26,237 bases of DNA from a bacterium (GTDB taxonomy: Bacteria; Babelota; Babeliae; Babelales; JABDEC01). The DNA is taken from NCBI GenBank assembly GCA_947481115.1, contig CANKEI010000006.1, positions 1 through 26,237 of the forward strand, written 5' to 3'. Of this stretch, positions 8,657-14,320 are shown in pieces. The translations under genes were made by a program, and so were the position numbers. Numbering within the stretch: position 1 is the stretch's first letter; every line of letters begins with the position of its first letter. The notes below the pieces were generated by a model, which had not been told where the DNA came from, made no database searches, and saw only the letters and a program-made list of their open reading frames with translations.

Positions 8657-9775
8657 TTAATTTAGCTCAATCGACTTAGTTTTTCTAAACACCGGTGTTT
8701 TAGGTTCATTAGCAGCCTGTGTTAAGATCCCATTTAGCCAGCCGAGACTAGCCATAGTGATCCACAAGTTACTAACGCCATAACTTACTAAGGGTAACGG
8801 GATTCCTACGGTTGGCAATAAACCAATCACCATGCCCATATTTACAATAGTTGAGATAATCACATGGGCAGCCAGGCCAGCCGCTAAAAGCTTGGAAAAA
8901 AAATTAGGTACGTTTTGCATAAATAAAAATATGCGCCAATACAAAGCTAAATATAGCGCTAATAAAATTAGTGCTCCCAAATAGCCTAACTCTTCACAAA
9001 TTACTGAGAAAATAAAATCAGTTTGGCTTTCAGGCAAAAATTTTAATTTATTTTGGGTGCCCTGCCGAAAGCCTTTACCTAAAAATCCGCCGGAACCGAT
9101 CGCAATTTTAGATTGCATAATTTGGTAACCCTCGCGCGAGTTATCCCCAAAGCCGAGAAATACGGTAATTCTTTTTTTCTGATATTCATGTAAGCCATTC
9201 CAGACAATCGGCCCGGAAATTAAAACTACTAGCAAGCTCCACATGAAAAATTTATTAGTTAAGCCAGCTAGCCAAAAAACTATTAGACCAGTAGACAGTA
9301 CTAACATGGCAGTACCCAAATCTGGTTGTTTTAAAATTAGGATCGTGCTAACTGCTAGTGCGATTAGCAGGGGTATAAAACTGCCAAAACTATAGGCTGG
9401 GTGATTATTCTCAGATTTAAGATAAAAAGTTATATAAGCTGGTAAAAATAGTTTGGTAAGTTCCGAGGGCTGAAATTTAATAATTCCCAAATTAATCCAA
9501 CGTTGCGCCCCCATGCCAATTGAGCCAAGCAAAATCGTAAAAATTAATAATAAAATTACTAAAAAATAGGTCCAGTAGCCCATATAACATAATCTATGAT
9601 AATTTAAGTTTGCAAAAACTAAATAAATTATTATGCCAGTGATTAAGCCAAATAATTGTTTTTTACATAGGAGTGAGATCGGCACCAGTACGGTATATGT
9701 GGCACTATAAATGGCTAACACGCCAAACAGTGCGATAACTATGGTCAAAATAAAACTGATGCCATCAAATCTCAA
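8657..9775 (-). CDS. rodA: SEDS peptidoglycan glycosyltransferase RodA
   Basis: A protein of 372 residues with about ten membrane helices. RodA polymerises lipid II into glycan strands for wall elongation, working with a class B penicillin-binding protein. Diagnostic segments are GAQRWINLG (about 89-97), FQPSELTKL (101-109), KQPDLGTAML (149-158), GSGGFLGKGF (227-236), PESQTDFIFSV with the likely catalytic Asp D253, and LLPTVGIPLPLVSYG (319-333). The second glycine of the usual SYGG is Val here. The start is TTG at 9775 with GAAGAG just upstream; no in-frame ATG fits the first membrane helix. It follows the His-rich peptide gene by 20 nt. Confidence 0.93.
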   Translation of the reverse strand: MRFDGISFILTIVIALFGVLAIYSATYTVLVPISLLCKKQLFGLITGIIIYLVFANLNYHRLCYMGYWTYFLVILLLIFTILLGSIGMGAQRWINLGIIKFQPSELTKLFLPAYITFYLKSENNHPAYSFGSFIPLLIALAVSTILILKQPDLGTAMLVLSTGLIVFWLAGLTNKFFMWSLLVVLISGPIVWNGLHEYQKKRITVFLGFGDNSREGYQIMQSKIAIGSGGFLGKGFRQGTQNKLKFLPESQTDFIFSVICEELGYLGALILLALYLALYWRIFLFMQNVPNFFSKLLAAGLAAHVIISTIVNMGMVIGLLPTVGIPLPLVSYGVSNLWITMASLGWLNGILTQAANEPKTPVFRKTKSIELN

Positions 9776-9795
9776 GCTACTCTTCTCAAGCTGTG

Positions 9796-10035
9796 CTACT
9801 TTTTGTTTTGATCTTTAGGACTATGGTGGGCATTGTGCGCATCTTGATGTTGTTCCGAATGAGCTTCGCCATTGTGATGATGATCCGGAATTTCCGGTTT
9901 GCGATTATGATGTTCTTGGGTAATTGGTTTGTGAATTGCGCGCTCTTCGGAAATTGGCTCCGGGCGCCTGAAAGAATTTTGTTTAAGATTTTTTGTGATA
10001 CGTGCTACGCCCGTGCCACGAGATTTGTTTTTCAT
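9796..10035 (-). CDS. Small histidine-rich hypothetical protein
   Basis: A peptide of 79 residues that I do not recognise. The N-terminal third is basic (MKNKSRGTGVARITKNLKQN) and the C-terminal half is packed with His (EHHNRK, DHHHNGEAHS, AHNAHH), giving 13 His in all. Such a tail could bind metal ions, but there is no other support for that. The start at 10035 has GGGG four bases upstream. The frame stays open further upstream through tRNA-Pro, but that part is not coding. It sits 22 nt after the tRNA and 20 nt before rodA, probably on the same transcript. Confidence 0.55.
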   Translation of the reverse strand: MKNKSRGTGVARITKNLKQNSFRRPEPISEERAIHKPITQEHHNRKPEIPDHHHNGEAHSEQHQDAHNAHHSPKDQNKK

Positions 10036-10057
10036 ACTACCCCTTATAATAGAAAAA

Positions 10058-10133
10058 TGGTCGGGGCGACCAGACTCGAACTGACAACCCCTCGCTCCCA
10101 AAGCGAGTGCGCTACCAATTGCGCTACGCCCCG
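10058..10133 (-). tRNA. tRNA-Pro (UGG)
   Basis: A 76-nt cloverleaf on the minus strand. The acceptor stem is CGGGGCG paired with CGCCCCG, with discriminator A and an encoded CCA. The anticodon arm is CTCGC-TTTGGGA-GCGAG with anticodon TGG. The T arm has loop TTCGAGT. Confidence 0.97.
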
Positions 10134-10182
10134 ACAAAAACTAGCTCTAATTTAACTACTTTTAGCTGCTATTGCAAATAAT

Positions 10183-10395
10183 TTACCGTTTTTCTTCGAA
10201 AACTACTTTGATATACTCACAAGTTGAGTCGATTTGGGTTTTAATTGAGGTGCCCAGTAAAATTGAAAGACCCCAATAAATTAAAGCTAGCGCAAATAAA
10301 ATTTTAAAAAATGGAATATCGATCTTTAGGATAGTTTCTAGAATTAATGTAATCCCAAAAGCGATTAATAATAGGCCCCAAAACATAGCTGACAT
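10183..10395 (-). CDS. Small two-helix membrane protein
   Basis: A 70-residue hypothetical protein starting MSAMFWGLLLIAFGITLIL. Two hydrophobic helices (about residues 4-20 and 27-45, FFKILFALALIYWGLSILL) are followed by a short charged tail ending EEKR. The pattern resembles the two-helix domain found in small bacterial membrane proteins of the LiaF/DUF5668 type, but this is only a resemblance. The ATG at 10395 is chosen because GGAG lies six bases before it. An ATG four codons earlier has no such site, and still longer readings would run through tRNA-His. Confidence 0.7.
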   Translation of the reverse strand: MSAMFWGLLLIAFGITLILETILKIDIPFFKILFALALIYWGLSILLGTSIKTQIDSTCEYIKVVFEEKR

Positions 10396-10411
10396 ATTAA
10401 ACTCCATAAAA

Positions 10412-10488
10412 TGGGGTGAGTAGTGGGGCTTGAACCCACGACCCCCAGAACCACAACCTGGTGCTCTACCAACTGAGCTATACTCACC
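10412..10488 (-). tRNA. tRNA-His (GUG)
   Basis: A 77-nt cloverleaf on the minus strand. It has the extra 5' G(-1) opposite C73 that marks tRNA-His, acceptor GTGAGTA/TACTCAC, anticodon arm CCAGG-TTGTGGT-TCTGG (anticodon GTG), T loop TTCAAGC and an encoded CCA. Confidence 0.97.
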
Positions 10489-10520
10489 ACAAAAATCATA
10501 AATAGTTAAAATATGGGATA

Positions 10521-10548
10521 AGTATATGGCTTTTGTGAGAAAAATCAA
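10521..10548 (-). promoter_or_regulatory. Promoter for the tRNA-His to yicC transcript
   Basis: On the minus strand TTGATT (10548-10543) and TATACT (10526-10521) are 16 nt apart. The start would fall about 25 nt before tRNA-His. No other clear promoter was seen down to yicC, so the tRNAs and rodA-ruvB-yebC-yicC may share it. Confidence 0.55.
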
Positions 10549-10559
10549 AGAAATCATGA

Positions 10560-10587
10560 TTGAAAGATTTAGGTGAATATATATACT
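10560..10587 (+). promoter_or_regulatory. Promoter of the hydrolase gene
   Basis: TTGAAA (10560-10565) and TATACT (10582-10587) are 16 nt apart and about 37 nt before the hydrolase ATG. The divergent tRNA promoter begins only 11 bases away and has the same TATACT box. Confidence 0.55.
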
Positions 10588-10624
10588 TAAAATATAATCA
10601 AATAGGGGTTATTTTAGGGGTTTC

Positions 10625-11578
10625 ATGGTTAAAAAAGCTTGCTCTCAATCTCGCAATCGATATGATCTAGCTCAAAGCCAGTATCAAGATCAAGACCAAT
10701 ATCAAGAACAATACTATCTGGAGGATGAAATGTTCGATCAGGCTACCGTCTTAAATTTTGGTTTAAGCTGCATGATTATGGGCGGCGCGACACATGCTAG
10801 TCAACATGCCGTACCAGTGACCGTTTTTGTGCATGGCACTAGCCTGGTCTTGGGTAAAATTGTCTATACTCTGGCAGGGATGCACAATTTTAGTAAACTT
10901 TCTAAGATCGATTTAGCCTATAAATTTGGCTTAGAGCTGGCTCGTAGTGATAGTTTGAACTTCCCATTAAGCGACTATTACTCTTTTGGTTGGCGAGGTG
11001 AACTAGATTTTAAGCGCCGCGAAACGGCTGCTGAGGAACTAGCTGAGCAGTTATTAAAACTAGTCGAAATTTATAAAAAACGGGGCCAACGAATTAAACT
11101 TACCGTGATTACCCATAGCCATGGCGGCAATGTGGCCTTAAATTTAGCTCAAGTAGTTACTAATTTGTCCCCAGACCAGCGACAGTTGTTAGTGATCGAT
11201 CGTCTAATTATGCTAGCTTGCCCAGTACAAATTAAAACCCGTGACTATGTTCACAGCTTAGTTTTTGTGAATATTTATGCGCTTTATTCTAAATTAGATT
11301 TTATTCAGGTGGCAGCGCCTCAATTTTCAGAGTTCCAAAATCAGTTAAAGCAGGGTGAAATACCAGGTTCAGAACGCGTGTTTCCGCTTGATCTACGTTT
11401 AAAACAAGCTGAAATTAAAGCTGGCTGGCGTCCTGGGATTCCCCATCTAGAGTTTATTCATCCAAGTTTTGCGCGCAAATTACCTAAAATTCTCAGTCGG
11501 TTAGATTGGTATTCTGAACACAGCCCAACGCAGGCTTTTCTCCAAGGTCGCTTGAATTTAGATCTTGCTACGCTGTAA
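10625..11578 (+). CDS. Alpha/beta-hydrolase (lipase/esterase-like)
   Basis: A protein of 317 residues. VTVFVHGTS (about 65-73) is the strand and oxyanion-hole HG of an alpha/beta-hydrolase. LTVITHSHGGNVALNL (about 159-174) is the nucleophile elbow with Ser165. D225 (in YSKLDFIQ) and H274 or H279 (in GIPHLEFIHP) are plausible acid and base partners. A polar N-terminal segment (QYQDQDQYQEQYY) precedes the fold, and a hydrophobic patch near 43-55 could be a weak membrane anchor. No clean signal peptide is seen at this start. The ATG has AGGGG four bases upstream. The substrate is unknown; lipid or ester hydrolysis is the likely chemistry. It is followed by a palindromic repeat and then the C40 peptidase gene. 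Confidence 0.75.
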   Translation: MVKKACSQSRNRYDLAQSQYQDQDQYQEQYYLEDEMFDQATVLNFGLSCMIMGGATHASQHAVPVTVFVHGTSLVLGKIVYTLAGMHNFSKLSKIDLAYKFGLELARSDSLNFPLSDYYSFGWRGELDFKRRETAAEELAEQLLKLVEIYKKRGQRIKLTVITHSHGGNVALNLAQVVTNLSPDQRQLLVIDRLIMLACPVQIKTRDYVHSLVFVNIYALYSKLDFIQVAAPQFSEFQNQLKQGEIPGSERVFPLDLRLKQAEIKAGWRPGIPHLEFIHPSFARKLPKILSRLDWYSEHSPTQAFLQGRLNLDLATL

Positions 11579-11645
11579 TTAACCAAAATCTTGCTTAAGC
11601 CCAACCCGTTTTGCTAAATCTAAATTTCAAAAGTAAGTTACTTCT

Positions 11646-11688
11646 CTCGTCCCATCCCTCGACTGCACTGTGTTTCGCTCGGGACGAG
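11646..11688. repeat. Family A palindromic repeat between hydrolase and C40 genes
   Basis: Perfect 8-bp arms CTCGTCCC (11646-11653) and GGGACGAG (11681-11688) enclose a loop that contains ATCCCTCGA and another half-site. A run of eight T begins 12 nt after the second arm, so it might weakly terminate the hydrolase transcript, but the gap is too wide for a standard terminator. Confidence 0.75.
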
Positions 11689-11722
11689 CGGGGTGTGAGT
11701 TTTTTTTAGGGGCGGGGGCCAT

Positions 11723-13165
11723 ATGTTTAAAAATTTAAAACTAATTTTAATTTTTGTTATTTTAAGTTTAAATCTTAAAATCTTAGCTATTAATAATTTC
11801 ACCCCGGGCAGTTTGGCCATCGTGCAGGTGCCAGTGGCAGATTTGCTCTGGGAGTCCGCCCAAGATCTAGCTCATGAGCAAACTAATATTTCAGATCCAG
11901 TCACTATTTACAATAATCTAGGACTGGGTGATAGTAACTGTTTACGGGCTTATCAGCTTTTATTGCATGAAACAGTTTTGATTTTGGCCGAGCGGGGGCT
12001 CGAAGTTAAAATTGCGGTGCCCCATATTTTTTATTTAGCTGGCTCTAAATCTGAGTTGGCTCCCAAAGCGCACCAAAATTTAAGTCTCAAAAATAATAAT
12101 TCACAAAATCTTTCAGATTTAATAGCTAACATAGAGAATTTAGATCAAGAATACCGTAATAGTTTCTGGACCTTAAAAACGAATTTAATCTCAGTCGATA
12201 ATTTAACTAACCTGGGAATAAATTTAAATAATCTGCCAGCGCCCATTAATTTTAAAACCCCAAATTTAGCAGCCTGTAATATTAATACAGTTACTTTAAT
12301 TAAGCCGGTGATAGACCCGGTGACTCAGCAGAGCTATTCGGTGGGCACCAGATTTGTATCTACTGCTCGTCCCGAACCCCGCTCACCCCGAGCGTCAGTC
12401 GAGTGGGGGATGTTGCGGGTACAAACGTGTGACGTTTTAGAAAAAAATTGTGAATCAGGTAGAAATCTAGACCGATCGGTTTGGTCTTTAGAGAATAGTA
12501 ATAATACTCCAAAGCTTACTCAGATTATTTTACCAGCTGATAGTTATACAACTTATATCCCAAAAAGTTTTACCGAGCAAAAACGAGATTTGGTGAATTT
12601 AATTAAAAGCTGGGCTAATCTCAGTACCGGCTTTGTGCCTTATGTTTATTCTGGGGCTAGTTTAATCAATACCTGTCCGATGGGGAAGTGTGCTATTGAA
12701 AACTCACAAAATATTTTGGGGCAGTCTGGTTATGTGCGCGAAAATTATATTCAAGAGCCCAGTGTGGGATTAGATTGTTCTTGTTTAATTTCGCGGGCGG
12801 CTCAAATTGTAGGGATCCCCTATTTTTATAAGAATTCGGCGACCATCGAACGTAATTTAGTAGAGATTCGGGAGCTAGATGATTTAGAAGCTGGCGATAT
12901 TATTTGGCACACAGGGCATGTCATGGTAATTAGTGATGTAGAGCAGGGCTTAATGGTCGAAGCGCGGGGTTATCGGCAGGGTTTTGGCTGTTTACATGAG
13001 ATTCCCATTAATAAAATTTTCTATGGGGTAAGTAGCTATGCTGAATTACTAGATAGAATTAAAAAAAATATCCCCGTGCGGACTTTAGATGATCAGGGCA
13101 ACTTTTTTGGGCAAATTGCTAGATTTAAGTTACTTAAGCTGGCACCTTCACGGTTTTATCAGTAA
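11723..13165 (+). CDS. Secreted NlpC/P60 (C40) cysteine peptidase with a long novel N-terminal region
   Basis: A protein of 480 residues. Residues 1-22 are a signal peptide (LILIFVILSLNLKILA). The C-terminal 170 residues are an NlpC/P60 domain: FVPYVYSGAS (about 304-313), the nucleophile segment GLDCSCLISRAAQ with C352, DLEAGDIIWH (387-396), and GHVMVISD with H399. Such enzymes cut gamma-D-Glu-diaminopimelate or related bonds in peptidoglycan stem peptides. The usual DCSG reads DCSC here, which is uncommon. The first 300 residues match no domain I know; they may carry wall-binding modules, and LWESAQDL recalls SH3-like segments of this family. An in-frame palindromic repeat encodes residues about 214-229. 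The ATG follows a G-rich stretch (AGGGGCGGGGG) that can act as ribosome binding site. Confidence 0.85.
   Translation: MFKNLKLILIFVILSLNLKILAINNFTPGSLAIVQVPVADLLWESAQDLAHEQTNISDPVTIYNNLGLGDSNCLRAYQLLLHETVLILAERGLEVKIAVPHIFYLAGSKSELAPKAHQNLSLKNNNSQNLSDLIANIENLDQEYRNSFWTLKTNLISVDNLTNLGINLNNLPAPINFKTPNLAACNINTVTLIKPVIDPVTQQSYSVGTRFVSTARPEPRSPRASVEWGMLRVQTCDVLEKNCESGRNLDRSVWSLENSNNTPKLTQIILPADSYTTYIPKSFTEQKRDLVNLIKSWANLSTGFVPYVYSGASLINTCPMGKCAIENSQNILGQSGYVRENYIQEPSVGLDCSCLISRAAQIVGIPYFYKNSATIERNLVEIRELDDLEAGDIIWHTGHVMVISDVEQGLMVEARGYRQGFGCLHEIPINKIFYGVSSYAELLDRIKKNIPVRTLDDQGNFFGQIARFKLLKLAPSRFYQ
12365..12419. repeat. Family A palindromic repeat in frame inside the C40 gene
   Basis: GCTCGTCCCGAACCCCGCTC, then ACCCCGAGCGTCAGTCGAG, then GGGGGATGTTGCGGG. 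It is almost identical over about 50 bases to the intergenic copy at 23671-23725. An inner hairpin (CGCTC/GAGCG) sits inside an outer palindrome. It is translated as TARPEPRSPRASVEWGML. Confidence 0.85.
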
Positions 13166-13267
13166 GTGCTTTTGGTACCTGTATACGAGCTAACTGTTTT
13201 CTGTTAAGATCGAAAAGTGATCTCAAATTGTGCCAATTGCCCATCGAGGGCCCTATTTTTGGATGTT

Positions 13268-14302
13268 ATGACTATGAAATTGCAAACCTTGAGAGTCCTG
13301 AAGCTAGCCGTCTTAAATTTACTATTTTTAAATATATTCGCCCAAGAAGTTCCAGCGACTTCTAATTTAGCATTGGGCGATCCCATAGTTACTCCCATTA
13401 CTAGTGCTGATATTCAAGTTCAGAGCGTGCTCTTAGCTAGCAATATTAACCGTGATTGGTGGATTCGGGCTGGTATTTATACTACGGCGGCGGCAGCCAT
13501 AGGGGGACTAATTTATCATCGCGCAGCAATTAAGCATCTGTGGCAAAAAGATGCCAGCTTATTGGTAAATTCTGGATTAAGTATCGAAGAATGCCAAAAA
13601 TTACGCGCCATGATGGTGCAAAATGACAAATCTAAGCTAATAGTCAGCGACAAATCGTTTATATCACAAGTTGGAAGTAATACGCGTAATTTTGCTAGTA
13701 TGGCAGTTGCGGGTGTCGTTGTGGGACCAGTGTTTACACCTGTGGCCAATAAAACAGTTAAATTTATGCGTAGCCGCAATTTGGATTATTATTTGCATAA
13801 AACTCAGCTTTTAGAACAAATTGAACACTTAAGGCTTTTTATATTAACCATGGGTGATGCAACACCGAGTGCGATTGAAATACCAGGGTTGCTAGCTAAC
13901 GAATTAGCGGTGGGCGTGGGATTAAGTCAGCCACCAACGATCTTGGAACTTATGCAAAAAGAAGAGCAACGTAAGTTAAATTTAGCACCGGAAATTCGTA
14001 GACTTTTAGCTAATATTAAGTCTGCGACAACTACCGTTTTAGCTTATATGGAATATGCGCAAAATGATTTAGCGACTGGTATTGATGCAAGCGAAGCAGA
14101 ATTAATTAAAGCTAAATTGACGGTCTTGCGGGCGATTTCTAATCGCACATGTGAAAACTGTAATAATCTGCTGACTTTGGTGCAACAAGCTTTAGGCAAA
14201 CTAGAATCTGAGAAAGCGCGCGAACTATTAAGCAATAAGATCTATCACAATCACTTTGTACAGCTAAGATATCTATTTGCAGAATTTAATCAGCAAATTT
14301 AA
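13268..14302 (+). CDS. Exported or membrane-anchored hypothetical protein
   Basis: I do not recognise this protein of about 344 residues. The start is set at the ATG at 13268 (MTMKLQTLRVLKLAV), or 13274. A hydrophobic segment ending NIFAQE looks like a signal peptide, and a longer reading from a GTG at 13217 would put 17 polar residues before it. A second hydrophobic segment (WIRAGIYTTAAAAIGGLIY, about 54-72) and a third (MAVAGVVVGPVFTPVA) could cross the membrane. The rest is helical, with KEEQRKLNLAPEIRRLLANI and a CENC pair. It ends 18 nt before mutS and begins about 100 nt after the C40 gene, so the three may form one transcript. Confidence 0.7.
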   Translation: MTMKLQTLRVLKLAVLNLLFLNIFAQEVPATSNLALGDPIVTPITSADIQVQSVLLASNINRDWWIRAGIYTTAAAAIGGLIYHRAAIKHLWQKDASLLVNSGLSIEECQKLRAMMVQNDKSKLIVSDKSFISQVGSNTRNFASMAVAGVVVGPVFTPVANKTVKFMRSRNLDYYLHKTQLLEQIEHLRLFILTMGDATPSAIEIPGLLANELAVGVGLSQPPTILELMQKEEQRKLNLAPEIRRLLANIKSATTTVLAYMEYAQNDLATGIDASEAELIKAKLTVLRAISNRTCENCNNLLTLVQQALGKLESEKARELLSNKIYHNHFVQLRYLFAEFNQQI

Positions 14303-14320
14303 TTGAGTTTAATTTAAAAC

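Noticed and set aside
10036..10137. Upstream extension of the His-rich peptide from a TTG at 10137
   Set aside because: It is made of tRNA-Pro sequence; the ATG at 10035 with GGGG upstream is the sensible start.
9793..10155. Plus-strand frame of 120 codons
   Set aside because: It is a shadow of the His-rich gene and tRNA-Pro on the other strand, with no homology to any family I know.
10396..10557. Longer reading frame of the small membrane protein starting at 10557
   Set aside because: The added part is the complement of tRNA-His and has no ribosome binding site; the ATG at 10395 does.
11646..11707. Rho-independent terminator after the hydrolase gene
   Set aside because: The T run begins 12 nt after the stem and the loop is 27 nt, so it is listed as a repeat rather than a terminator.
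13217..13267. GTG start at 13217 for the hypothetical protein before mutS
   Set aside because: It would put 17 polar residues before the signal peptide, and no ribosome binding site is seen.
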